A DNA stretch of 28,401 nt from Gammaproteobacteria bacterium (GCA_025350345.1 JANXYA010000049.1:1-28401), one strand, 5' to 3'. Shown: positions 8,512 through 15,284, counted from the first letter of the stretch. Notes: generated by a model from the letters alone, not told the origin. Program-made: numbers and translations.

Positions 8512-8697
8512 ATGGCACAACGCTTCCTGAAGATCGCCGTCGTATTCCTCTTCCTCGGAGCCGTGCTGGGTATCACGATGGGGATCCTGCAGAATTTCGC
8601 CCTGGTCCCGGTGCACGCGCACGTGGTGCTGCTCGTCCTGCTCGGGCTGGGGTTGTTCATGGTGAACGTGCTGATCAACGTCAGGACTGCCGTGTGA
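8512..8697 (+). CDS. Small two-helix membrane protein, possibly a truncated member of a longer family
   Basis: A 61-residue hydrophobic protein with two predicted membrane helices (about 5-25 and 35-55). The order FLFLGAVLGITMGI then VPVHAHVVLL resembles the start of a family of about 130-150-residue membrane proteins in which HAH-containing helices are followed by more helices; here the frame stops after the second one. It may be a stub or a naturally short relative. The GGGGGA site 5 to 10 bases upstream supports ATG 8512; an earlier in-frame GTG/ATG-type start at 8425 would add 29 unlikely residues. Its stop overlaps the GTG of the DUF3052 gene (GTGTGA), which suggests translational coupling. 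Function unknown. Confidence 0.6.
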   Translation: MAQRFLKIAVVFLFLGAVLGITMGILQNFALVPVHAHVVLLVLLGLGLFMVNVLINVRTAV

Positions 8698-9125
8698 GCA
8701 GGTCGCCTGCTTCGACTGGCTATTCCGGGACTCCACTGGCAAAGAAGCTAGGGATCGTCGCTGGATCAAGGATCCTCGCCAGGAACGCACCGGCGGAGTA
8801 TGAAAAGTGGCTGGCGCCCCTGCCCCCGGACGTCACTTTTGAGGAGCGGATCAGCCCCGCCACGGCTATCGTCCATTTATTCTGTGATCGCAGGGCGACA
8901 CTGCAGGCCGAGCTGGTGCAGCTGCGCGCGTCCATCCGGGGTTCCGGAGCCATATGGGTGTCGTGGCCCAAGAAAGCAGCGAAGCTGGCCACCGATATCA
9001 CGGAGGACACCATTCGCGCGCTGGCATTGCCGATCGGCCTGGTCGACGTGAAAGTGTGCGCCGTCAGCGAGGTCTGGTCTGGCCTGAAGCTGGTGATCAG
9101 GAAGGAGCTGCGGCCTCAGGATTGA
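8694..9125 (+). CDS. DUF3052 domain protein
   Basis: A 143-residue protein that I recognise as DUF3052 from the opening GYSGTPLAKKLGI, the central IWVSWPKKAAKLATDITED and the closing LGLVDVKVCAVSEVWSGLKL-like pattern (here IGLVDVKVCAVSEVWSGLKL). The family is widespread and has no established function; the fold is thought to be a small alpha/beta domain. The start is GTG 8694, overlapping the previous stop by 4 bases, which gives a coupled pair with the small membrane protein. No signal peptide or membrane segment is seen, so it should be cytoplasmic. It is followed by a cupin gene after 31 bases. Confidence 0.8.
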   Translation: MSRSPASTGYSGTPLAKKLGIVAGSRILARNAPAEYEKWLAPLPPDVTFEERISPATAIVHLFCDRRATLQAELVQLRASIRGSGAIWVSWPKKAAKLATDITEDTIRALALPIGLVDVKVCAVSEVWSGLKLVIRKELRPQD

Positions 9126-9156
9126 GGAGCCCGAACGAAGCGATGGAGATCAGCGC

Positions 9157-9528
9157 ATGAGCAAACCCGTTTCGCCAGGATCGGTGGCCGCCACGCTCAC
9201 CGAGTACTGGTCACCTCGCGTCGTCGCCGAACTGGATGACTCGTACGTCAAAGTGGCGAAGGTCAAGGGTACGTTCACGTGGCATGCCCACGATCAGGAA
9301 GACGAGCTCTTCTTTATCCTGAAGGGTCGGCTGCGCATCGAGCTGGAGAGCGGGGCCGTGGAACTCTCCGCGGGCGACGCCTATGTCGTGCCCAGGGGCG
9401 TGCGGCACAACCCCGTCGCTGACGAGGAGTGCCACGTCATGCTCATCGAACGAAAGACTACACTGCACACCGGGTCAGTGACCACGGACCGGACACGAAG
9501 TCTCGAAGATCAGCTTCGCCCCATCTAG
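9157..9528 (+). CDS. Cupin domain protein, copy 1
   Basis: A 123-residue single-cupin protein. Motif 1 reads FTWHAHDQEDELFFILKGRL (about residues 40-59), giving the His-His-Glu metal ligands, and motif 2 reads GDAYVVPRGVRHNPVA (about 72-87) with the fourth ligand His. The phrase TEYWSPRVVAELDDSYVKVAKVKG is typical for a small family of mannose-6-phosphate-isomerase-like cupins with no fixed substrate (shown in two parts: TEYWSPRVVAELDD and SYVKVAKVKG). A GGAG lies about 10 bases before ATG 9157. It sits in the run of small plus-strand genes and is cytoplasmic by sequence. The enzymatic or binding role is unknown. Confidence 0.85.
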   Translation: MSKPVSPGSVAATLTEYWSPRVVAELDDSYVKVAKVKGTFTWHAHDQEDELFFILKGRLRIELESGAVELSAGDAYVVPRGVRHNPVADEECHVMLIERKTTLHTGSVTTDRTRSLEDQLRPI

Positions 9529-9604
9529 TTCCGCGGACCAGGACCAGGCGTCACAATTCACGTGGCCGGGAGAAGAAAATGGGTCGCACCACGTTAGGCT
9601 CCCG

Positions 9605-10018
9605 GTGAAAGGAGCGGGAGAATACGGGATCGCCGCTCGGGCCCTGCCGTGGCTGCTCCTTTTGTACTGCGGGACGAGCCTCCTGCACTTTGTGCACAAC
9701 GCCGAGTACCTGGCGGACTACCCCAATCTGCCGGCGTGGATTTCGCGCGCTTCGGTCTACAGCGTCTGGGGCGGAATCTTCATGCTTGGCCTGGGCGGCT
9801 ATCTGCTTTACCGTCGCGGCCATCTCCTCATCGGCCTGGCGCTGCTGGCGCTCTACACGGCGCTCGACTTCGATGGCCTGCTGCACTATGGCCGGGCTCC
9901 CATGGCTGCACATACGCTAGCCACGAATCTGACCATATGGAGCGAGGTGGCTGCCGCTGCTGTCGCACTGGCAGCGGTACTGTGGCTCACAATTCAATGC
10001 GCACGCGTGGCGCGCTAG
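9605..10018 (+). CDS. Four-helix membrane protein of unknown function
   Basis: The 137-residue protein has four predicted membrane helices (about 13-30, 47-68, 72-92, 104-130). A conserved-looking loop reads LHFVHNAEYLADYPNLPAWI, with two His and several acidic residues close to the first helix. The start is GTG 9605; the ribosome site is poor, and no other start in frame precedes the first helix. I recognise it only as a hypothetical family of small membrane proteins. The next gene starts 7 bases later, so the two are surely co-transcribed and both gene products are membrane-embedded. Confidence 0.7.
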   Translation: MKGAGEYGIAARALPWLLLLYCGTSLLHFVHNAEYLADYPNLPAWISRASVYSVWGGIFMLGLGGYLLYRRGHLLIGLALLALYTALDFDGLLHYGRAPMAAHTLATNLTIWSEVAAAAVALAAVLWLTIQCARVAR

Positions 10019-10025
10019 GCGGCTG

Positions 10026-10526
10026 ATGCACAACGGCAAGGGTACTGGGCTCTTCGCGCTCTATATCGCCGGCGCCGCCGCCTTCGTGTGGCTCTCCAGC
10101 TCAGGGCTGCCGCCGGTGGTGGCTGCACACTTCGGAGCCGGTGGCGCCGCCAATGGGTTCATGACCCGCGCCGGCTACACGCGGTTCATGATGGCGTTCG
10201 TGATTGGCCTGCCGGCCTTCATGGTACTCGTGACGTGGTTCGCCGTCGGCAATGCCCGGGCACGCCTTAACTTGCCGAACCGGGACCACTGGTTGGCGCC
10301 CGAGCGACGCGCGGCGACCGTGGCTTTCCTGCGGACCGGTATCCTGTGGTTTGGTGTCCTGCTGGTGACCTTTCTGTGCTACGCACACGGGCTGGTGGTA
10401 CTGGCCAACGAGGTTCAGCCGCCTGAACTCCCGGAGTCCTGGTTCATTGGCGGACTGGTGGTCTTCTTCCTGGTCCTGTTCATCGCGGCCAGGACATTTC
10501 TGCGCCGCTTTCAGCTCAGCCGTTGA
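10026..10526 (+). CDS. DUF1648-like membrane protein
   Basis: A 166-residue protein with four likely membrane helices (about 8-25, 55-77, 97-121, 137-156). The segment LPPVVAAHFGAGGAANGFMT after helix 1 is the P-x-H-F-x-x-G-G-x-x-x-G signature of DUF1648, found at the N-terminus of SdpI-like and other small membrane proteins. The full SdpI immunity domain is not present, so I do not call it an immunity protein. It follows the four-helix membrane protein by 7 bases. Its stop overlaps the 3' end of the convergent gene on the minus strand by 11 bases. Confidence 0.75.
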   Translation: MHNGKGTGLFALYIAGAAAFVWLSSSGLPPVVAAHFGAGGAANGFMTRAGYTRFMMAFVIGLPAFMVLVTWFAVGNARARLNLPNRDHWLAPERRAATVAFLRTGILWFGVLLVTFLCYAHGLVVLANEVQPPELPESWFIGGLVVFFLVLFIAARTFLRRFQLSR

Positions 10527-10914
10527 GTTCGACCGTACCGAAGTGCCACTTCTCCACCGGGGGCTCGGTGCCCAGGGGTGCGTCGTGTGCAGGATCCAGT
10601 CGGGCGAGGTTCTTGCGCAGCAACGACTCGAGTCTCTTGTCGGCCGGCTCGCGCTCATCCGGCGCGCTCCGGCCGTACTCCTCCATCGCCTCCGCACTGA
10701 TGCCGACCCGCACCGTCTTGCTGCGTTTGTTCGGGCGCATCGGATCCGTGCCAAGCTTCCAGGAGGCGAGCAGCACGAACTCGGCCTCTCCGGGTAGCGT
10801 AATGAGGCGCGTGCCGGTGGGGAACACCCGTTCGGCCACGGCACGCACCCGCTCTTGCTGGTCGCGCCCCAGATGAATCCTCGGAGCCGCGCGATCAGCG
10901 AAGGCGTTCTTCAT
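10516..10914 (-). CDS. Hypothetical protein, possibly DUF3022-like
   Basis: A 132-residue soluble protein, the only minus-strand gene inside the small-gene island. The central part (SWKLGTDPMRPNKRSKTVRV then GISAEAMEEY) and the end (LDPAHDAPLGTEPPVEKWHF) remind me of DUF3022 proteins, but I hold that loosely. I chose ATG 10914 because a strong GGGAGG ribosome site precedes it; an upstream ATG at 10941 lacks one and adds nine residues. It is convergent with the DUF1648-like gene, their 3' ends overlapping by 11 bases. It is rich in charged residues and has no signal or membrane segment. Function unknown. Confidence 0.65.
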   Translation of the reverse strand: MKNAFADRAAPRIHLGRDQQERVRAVAERVFPTGTRLITLPGEAEFVLLASWKLGTDPMRPNKRSKTVRVGISAEAMEEYGRSAPDEREPADKRLESLLRKNLARLDPAHDAPLGTEPPVEKWHFGTVELNG

Positions 10915-11035
10915 CGCTCCCTCCCCTCTCTCGCCGACCATGCCCCAGGACCATTGGGATGTCTAGTGAGGTAAATTATGTAGGCGCACCGTGCGCGGCT
11001 TGCGTTGGGCGATTGATCGTGGCAAGTAACCCTCC

Positions 11036-11557
11036 ATGAAGCAATTCATGTCCCTGATTTCGCTCCTGTGTGTGCTCGCAGCCACGCGGCTGGCGGGCGC
11101 GCCCATTGCGGAGGAGGTCCAGATCGGGCAAGCGCTGCGACAGGCGACACTGCAGGGTCTCAATGGCCCCTCCAGGGCATTGTCGGAATTCCGTGGCAGG
11201 CCGCTGATCATCAATGTCTGGGCCAGCTGGTGTGGGCCGTGCAGGGCGGAGATGGCCTCACTGGAGCGCCTCGCCTGGCTGGACGAGGGCAAAGGCCTCA
11301 CGATCATCGGCATCTCCACCGATGACTTCCCCGATCAGGCCAGGACCTGGCTGAAACACTCCAATGCAACGATCAATCAGTTCATCGACCAGCATCTGCA
11401 GATGGAACACATGCTCGGCGCCGCGACACTGCCTCTGACGGTGCTCGTCGATGCCCATGGTCGGGTACTCGGGAAGATCTATGGCGCCAGGGAATGGGAC
11501 AGCCCGGAATCCGTTTCGCTGGTGAGCAGGACCTTCCACGCGGCAGCCGGCAACTAG
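11036..11557 (+). CDS. TlpA-like secreted thioredoxin-fold protein
   Basis: A 173-residue protein with an N-terminal signal segment (MKQFMSLISLLCVLAATRLAG) and a thioredoxin fold of the TlpA/ResA/AhpC-TSA group. The redox motif WCGPC is at 65-69 inside INVWASWCGPCRAEM, and the cis-Pro loop is ATLPLTVLVD. Such proteins act in the periplasm, reducing disulfides in cytochrome c or copper-site maturation, or in general thiol repair. The partner is unknown; no ccm gene lies nearby. The ATG at 11036 has little ribosome-site support, and ATG 11048 is an alternative that keeps the signal peptide. The stop codon is TAG at 11555-11557, and the next gene lies in the same reading frame directly after it. 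Confidence 0.88.
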   Translation: MKQFMSLISLLCVLAATRLAGAPIAEEVQIGQALRQATLQGLNGPSRALSEFRGRPLIINVWASWCGPCRAEMASLERLAWLDEGKGLTIIGISTDDFPDQARTWLKHSNATINQFIDQHLQMEHMLGAATLPLTVLVDAHGRVLGKIYGAREWDSPESVSLVSRTFHAAAGN

Positions 11558-11596
11558 GAGACGACGAAGAGACTGGCTGCCTCCCTTCTTTTCCAG

Positions 11597-12013
11597 TTGG
11601 CCGCGTTGGGGGCCCTTGCGGGCTGCACTGCAATGCCGGCACCCTCTCAAAGGGCCTGCTTCCATCGCAGCGAGCGCATCGAGACGGAGATCGGGTACTG
11701 CCAGGCGGTGCGCAGCGGCAATACGTTGCATGTTTCCGGGATTGCCGGCGAAGGCAGCATGGACTCGGCTGTCCGTTCGGTGTACGAGCGCCTGCGGCAG
11801 ACGCTGACGGCCAACGGCTTGTCGTTTGCCGATGTCGTCAAGGAAAATGTCTACACCACCGATCTCGACGCGTTCATCGGCGCGAAGGAGATTCGGAAAG
11901 ACTACTATGGGTCCGTGCTGCCTGCGGCGACCTGGGTACAGGTGCAGCGGCTGTACCTGCCATCGTTCGTGGTCGAGATTGAGCTGACTGCGGAGTATCC
12001 CCGGAAGAAATAG
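11597..12013 (+). CDS. RidA/YjgF-like lipoprotein, start codon unclear
   Basis: The protein carries a Rid (YjgF/YER057c/UK114) domain (GNTLHVSGIAGEG, then YERLRQTLTANGLSFADVVK and LPSFVVEIELTAEY). In front of it lies AALGALAGC, the end of a lipoprotein signal with a lipobox. The listed TTG start at 11597 leaves a signal of only about nine residues, too short to work. Reading upstream in frame gives TKRLAASLLFQLAALGALAGC (21 residues, split as TKRLAASLLF and QLAALGALAGC), an ideal signal, but between the preceding TAG at 11555 and 11597 there is no ATG, GTG or TTG; only ACG at 11561/11564 and CTG at 11573. An AGGAG site at 11556-11560 fits a start in that interval. The usual catalytic Arg of RidA (in P-x-R-x-x-V) is replaced: the segment reads LPAATWVQV. 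So imine deaminase activity is unlikely. Confidence 0.72.
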   Translation: MAALGALAGCTAMPAPSQRACFHRSERIETEIGYCQAVRSGNTLHVSGIAGEGSMDSAVRSVYERLRQTLTANGLSFADVVKENVYTTDLDAFIGAKEIRKDYYGSVLPAATWVQVQRLYLPSFVVEIELTAEYPRKK

Positions 12014-12053
12014 CGATGGGTCGTACCTCACTCATTACGCCAGCCATCGATTG

Positions 12054-12443
12054 ATGCGCATTGACCACGTCGCGCTCTGGACACGTGATCTTGATCGGCT
12101 CAAGCGCTTCTACGTGGGCTACTTTGGCGCGGCCGCAGGGCCCGGCTACGTGAACCCCACGAAGGGCTTTGAATCCTGCTTTCTCAGCTTTTCAGACGGC
12201 GCCCGACTCGAACTGATGAGGACCACCTCGATCCCACTGTCCGTGCTGCCGCCCGGTACCCAGGGCCATGGGCTGACCCACCTGGCCATTGCGGTGGACT
12301 CTGAGTCAGCCGTCGATCATCTCGCGGAGCAGCTCAGGACCGACGGGATCGCAATTCTCGATGGCCCGCGCCGTACCGGCGACGGTTACTATGAAGTCGT
12401 CCTCCTTGACCCCGACGGCAATCGCATTGAAATCTGCGCGTAG
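12054..12443 (+). CDS. VOC family protein (glyoxalase I-like), copy 1
   Basis: A 129-residue vicinal oxygen chelate protein with two beta-alpha-beta-beta-beta modules. Candidate metal ligands are H5 (IDHVALWTRD), H76 (LTHLAIAV) and E126 (GNRIEIC), with a further Glu in ARLELM. The spacing matches glyoxalase I-type lyases and related fosfomycin-resistance or dioxygenase relatives; the substrate cannot be named. The pattern LDPDGNRIEI is typical for the end of lactoylglutathione-lyase-like proteins. ATG 12054 is preferred to the TTG at 12051. It follows the RidA-like gene by 40 bases and precedes a second VOC gene by 71. Confidence 0.85.
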   Translation: MRIDHVALWTRDLDRLKRFYVGYFGAAAGPGYVNPTKGFESCFLSFSDGARLELMRTTSIPLSVLPPGTQGHGLTHLAIAVDSESAVDHLAEQLRTDGIAILDGPRRTGDGYYEVVLLDPDGNRIEICA

Positions 12444-12514
12444 CGGCCGCGCAGTCTTGCCCCTCACCGCAGCCATAAAACCAGGCCGCCCATGCAAATC
12501 ACAGGAGTCCAGAC

Positions 12515-13015
12515 ATGAACCGGCCAGTCATTGCTGCCAAGTTCTGCCAGGTTGCCTGGGTAGTCAGGGACCTCGCGGCAGCCGAGAAGTTCTTCGTCGA
12601 CACGATGGGGATCAGCCGCTTCATGCACATGGACAACCTGGCCGCCAAGGATACGGAGGGCACGTACATGGGGAAGCCCGGGAACTGGGTCTGCAACCTC
12701 CATATCGCCTATGCGGGCGATACGCAGATCGAACTCATCCAGCCCGTGTCGGGAGCGAGCATGTTCCAGGAGTCGCTCGATCGGCATGGGGACGCCGTCC
12801 AGCACGTGGCGTACTGGCTGGATGATGCGGACTACGACGCCGCTGCCGCTCACCTGGAGTCCTCGGGGTATCGCCAGATCCAGAGCTTCCGCCTGCCGAT
12901 CCTGCGCGTGGGCTACTACGACACGCGCAAGGTCATCGGGGTCGTGACCGAGATTGTCGGCGCCAGCAAGGAAGGCCACGAGTTGCGACGCAACCTGCAG
13001 GCGGGAAACTTCTGA
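12515..13015 (+). CDS. VOC family protein, copy 2
   Basis: A 166-residue protein of the VOC superfamily, longer and only distantly similar to the preceding one. The N-terminal module reads FCQVAWVVRDLAAAEKFFVD with a Gln where H-type ligands usually sit, then CNLHIAYAGDTQIELIQPV and DAVQHVAYWLDDADYDAAAA with His and Glu ligands. It resembles the glyoxalase_4/methylmalonyl-CoA-epimerase-like branch. AGGAG lies 8 bases before ATG 12515, a good ribosome site. The first ligand change (H to Q) also occurs in some glyoxalase-type enzymes, so it does not exclude activity. Substrate unknown. Confidence 0.85.
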   Translation: MNRPVIAAKFCQVAWVVRDLAAAEKFFVDTMGISRFMHMDNLAAKDTEGTYMGKPGNWVCNLHIAYAGDTQIELIQPVSGASMFQESLDRHGDAVQHVAYWLDDADYDAAAAHLESSGYRQIQSFRLPILRVGYYDTRKVIGVVTEIVGASKEGHELRRNLQAGNF

Positions 13016-13105
13016 GAAGGCGGAGCCCGGTATGCACGCGAGGCGTTCCCATTGGCGTGCCGGGACGGGTACTCTAGGGGCTCGGATCCATCAAGGAGTG
13101 GTCTC

Positions 13106-13534
13106 ATGAAGCGCTCGGCCTCGGCAGTCTGGCACGGTGATCTCAAGCAGGGCCATGGAGCACTGGCAACCCACAGCGGCGTACTCAAGGACACGCCGTA
13201 TTCATTCGGGATGCGCTTCGAGCAGGCACCGGGTACGAATCCGGAGGAGTTGCTGGCAGCGGCTCACGCCGGCTGTTTCACGATGGCGCTGACCGCTTCG
13301 CTCGGCCGTGCCGGCTTTGTGCCCAAGCGCCTGGCCACCCAGGCCGTCGTGTCGCTGGAACAGGTGGACGGGAAGTGGACCATCAACCACGTCCAGCTGA
13401 CCACGGAGGCCTGGATCCCCGGAATAGATGTCGCTCACTTCCAGAAGATTGCCGCTGACGCCAAGGCTGACTGCCCGGTCTCGCGATTATTCAAGGCAGA
13501 CATCTCGCTGTCCGCCAAACTCGAACCGAGCTGA
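13106..13534 (+). CDS. osmC: OsmC family peroxiredoxin
   Basis: A 142-residue OsmC/Ohr-type thiol peroxidase. The two catalytic cysteines are C57 in HAGCFTMALT and C123 in DCPVSRLF, at the expected spacing, and NPEELLAAAHAGCF is a signature of the OsmC branch. These homodimeric cytoplasmic enzymes reduce organic hydroperoxides, usually recycled by lipoyl or small-thiol donors, and are often induced by osmotic or stationary-phase stress. AAGGAG at 13093-13098 supports ATG 13106. It is separated by 90 bases from the VOC gene; that gap holds a possible hairpin (CACGC/GCGTG) but no T-run. Most likely it has its own promoter. Confidence 0.92.
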   Translation: MKRSASAVWHGDLKQGHGALATHSGVLKDTPYSFGMRFEQAPGTNPEELLAAAHAGCFTMALTASLGRAGFVPKRLATQAVVSLEQVDGKWTINHVQLTTEAWIPGIDVAHFQKIAADAKADCPVSRLFKADISLSAKLEPS

Positions 13535-13543
13535 TATGCTGGG

Positions 13544-13565
13544 GGTCGCGTAGGTAACCGCGACC
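13544..13565 (+). promoter_or_regulatory. Inverted repeat directly before the LysE stub
   Basis: Two perfect 7-base arms (GGTCGCG at 13544-13550, CGCGACC at 13559-13565) flank an 8-base spacer and end one base before the ATG at 13566. In RNA this is a hairpin that would occupy the ribosome site; in DNA it has the size of an operator for a dimeric repressor. No T-run follows, so it is a poor terminator for osmC. No regulator gene lies next to it. Confidence 0.45.
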
Positions 13566-13700
13566 ATGCTCCCAACCGAAATCCTGCTGGCCTGTCTCGA
13601 AGCGGCCCTGATCGTGGTGGTCGCACCGGGACCCGACGACATCCTCGCCATCAGCCGCGGGCTGACGATCAGACGCCACGGAAGTAAATGCCATGATTGA
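13566..13700 (+). pseudogene. N-terminal stub of a LysE/RhtB-family exporter
   Basis: A 44-codon ORF from ATG 13566. Residues 5-33 (EILLACLEAALIVVVAPGPD then DILAISRGLT) match the first membrane helix and the APGPD motif of LysE/RhtB amino-acid exporters, which normally have about 205 residues and six helices. After the first 33 to 35 residues the frame continues with IRRHGSKCHD and stops at 13698-13700. The rest of the transporter is absent. The stop overlaps the start of the following cupin gene (ATG 13693) by 8 bases. It looks like a large deletion that joined the 5' end of the exporter gene to the next gene. No transport function is expected. Confidence 0.65.
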
Positions 13701-14055
13701 TGTGGGCGTGATCCTCAAGCGTTTCGAGACACCCGACGAGACCCGTGAGCTCGATCACGGCAGCTTTGAATTGGTGAATCTCGGCGGCATGAGCATTGGC
13801 CGTGCGACTTACCTGCCGGGGTGGAAGTGGTCGAAGCACGTCGGCCCGGTGGTGGGTGCGACTCGCTGCCACGTCAAGCACGTCGGTTTGGTGCTCTCGG
13901 GAGTGGCCACTGCAGCGTTTGATGACGGTACGATCATTGAACTGCGTGCCGGAGACGTCTTCTATATACCGCCAGTGCCTCATGACAGCTGGGTCGTGGG
14001 CGATCAACCCTATGTATCGCTCCACTTTGGCGGTGCGGAGCGCTACGCGCGCTGA
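13693..14055 (+). CDS. Cupin domain protein, copy 2
   Basis: A 120-residue single-cupin protein. The first motif region reads GWKWSKHVGPVVGATRCHVKH and the barrel continues with VGLVLSGVATAAFDDG; motif 2 is GDVFYIPPVPHDSWVVGD, with H in the usual position. It differs from copy 1 and resembles cupins described as hypothetical in proteobacteria. The start ATG 13693 lies inside the LysE stub and no good ribosome site is visible, which fits re-initiation after the stub stop at 13700. The role is unknown. It is followed 18 bases later by the second GFA gene. Confidence 0.82.
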   Translation: MIDVGVILKRFETPDETRELDHGSFELVNLGGMSIGRATYLPGWKWSKHVGPVVGATRCHVKHVGLVLSGVATAAFDDGTIIELRAGDVFYIPPVPHDSWVVGDQPYVSLHFGGAERYAR

Positions 14056-14073
14056 GGCCGGGCTGCACTCAGC

Positions 14074-14457
14074 ATGGCGAAGCAACGATTTGCAGGGAGC
14101 TGTCACTGTGGCCGCGTGCGCTTCATCGTGCACGCAGACCTGGCCACCGCCGCCGTCTGCAACTGCTCGATCTGTACCAAGAAGGGTATCGTGCACCTCA
14201 TCGTGCCACCGGCGGATTTCGAGCTGGTTGCGGGTCGCGAGGAACTTGCGACCTACCGGTTCGGCACGGGGATCGCGCAGCATCAGTTCTGCCGGACCTG
14301 CGGGGTCCAGTCCTTCTACATCCCGCGCTCCGATCCCAATAGCATCGACGTAAACGTACGCTGCCTGGAGGGCGTTGATGTCCATGGCCTCGAACTCGCC
14401 CGCTTCGACGGCCAGAACTGGGAGGAGGCCAACGCGGGCAGGGTTCCGTGGCGATGA
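14074..14457 (+). CDS. GFA family zinc protein, copy 2
   Basis: A 127-residue GFA-domain protein with the zinc cysteines C10-H-C12, C29-N-C31-S-I-C34 and FCRTCG, the complete family pattern. The end motif INVNVRCLEGVD-like (here IDVNVRCLEGVDV) matches the same site in copy 1 at 8041 (INVRCLEGVDL), so the two are clear relatives but far from identical. Probable cytoplasmic zinc protein of uncertain activity, possibly dealing with glutathione adducts. It is the last gene of the plus-strand island and faces the metal-transport operon, with 50 bases between the stops and no clear terminator. Confidence 0.88.
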   Translation: MAKQRFAGSCHCGRVRFIVHADLATAAVCNCSICTKKGIVHLIVPPADFELVAGREELATYRFGTGIAQHQFCRTCGVQSFYIPRSDPNSIDVNVRCLEGVDVHGLELARFDGQNWEEANAGRVPWR

Positions 14458-14507
14458 TCTTCGACGGCTGAGGGTGCCTGGTCGGGTGCCATGCCCTCGC
14501 CCCGGGC

Positions 14508-15284
14508 CTACCGGACCTGTTGCTCCGGGGCTGCTGGTCGCTGCGCCAGCATCACCAGCAGCCCGATCGCCGCCATCGCCCAGACGATCACCGGGCTCGA
14601 GGGCAGATCGGTGAGCGCCGAGACGATCAGGCCGACGATGTAGCTGGCGGCCGTCAGCAGATAGCCAATGAGCAGCTGTCGCCCCTGCGGATATCGATAG
14701 GTGGCGACCGCCGGAATGATCAGGCTGGAGAACACCAGGTACACGCCCACCAGCTGCACCGACACGGTCACCGTCACGGCAAATACCACGTAGAAGCCGG
14801 TGCGGCCCAGGCGCTCCCGCCACCTGAACCAGGCCAGCAGCACGAACGCCGTCAGTACCGCGGCACGTACCAGCTGCGGCATTGAGACCCACAGGATCTG
14901 CCCTGCCAGCAGATCCTTCAGGTCCTCGCCACCGTGCGGATCGTTGGCAAGCAGCAGGATCTGCGCGGTGGAAGCAAGCACGAACAGCACGCCAATCAGC
15001 GCTTCCTGCACCTCCGGGCGCCGCTTCTCCGTCCAGGTCAGCAGCAGCGCCGCGAGCAGCGCCGCGCTCACTGCGGCCAGCTGCGTCACCCAGCCCTGCA
15101 GTTCAAGGCCGAAGAAATGCGCGGCGATCACGCCAACACCGGCCACCTGGGCGATGGCCAGGTCGATAAAGACGATGCCGCGCGCGAGCACCTGCTGTCC
15201 GAGCGGCACGTGCGAGGCCAGCACGATGAGCCCCGCCAGCAGTGCCGGCCACAGGATGCTCAGGTTGGCCGACAGCGCGCTCAT
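14508..15284 (-). CDS. Metal ABC transporter permease, ZnuB-like
   Basis: A 258-residue integral membrane protein of the ABC-3 family that forms the channel of zinc or manganese importers. Eight or so hydrophobic segments are visible; the family-typical ARGIVFIDLAIAQVAGVG lies near residues 34-51 and a late VYLVFSSLIIPAVATYR segment matches the cytoplasmic loop region that docks the ATPase. Its start ATG at 15284 overlaps the stop of the binding-protein gene (ATGA), so the two are translationally coupled. No ATP-binding protein gene follows; the next gene downstream is convergent. Zinc is the likeliest substrate from the locus type, but manganese or iron cannot be excluded. Confidence 0.88.
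   Translation of the reverse strand: MSALSANLSILWPALLAGLIVLASHVPLGQQVLARGIVFIDLAIAQVAGVGVIAAHFFGLELQGWVTQLAAVSAALLAALLLTWTEKRRPEVQEALIGVLFVLASTAQILLLANDPHGGEDLKDLLAGQILWVSMPQLVRAAVLTAFVLLAWFRWRERLGRTGFYVVFAVTVTVSVQLVGVYLVFSSLIIPAVATYRYPQGRQLLIGYLLTAASYIVGLIVSALTDLPSSPVIVWAMAAIGLLVMLAQRPAAPEQQVR

Noticed and set aside
9594..9600. GTTAGGC (also at 1066-1072), identical to an integron attC core site
   Set aside because: No matching RYYYAAC partner with a foldable palindrome lies 50-140 bases away, and there is no integrase gene. Taken as chance.
10954..10982. Possible promoter (TTGGGA, 17-base gap, TATGTA) before the TlpA-like gene
   Set aside because: The spacing is right, but both hexamers match the consensus poorly, so it is not listed as a feature.
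13669..14892. 407-codon open frame on the minus strand across the cupin, GFA and permease region
   Set aside because: It is antisense to two clear plus-strand genes and overlaps the permease gene in another frame; its translation has no recognisable motif. GC-rich codon bias makes such long shadows common.
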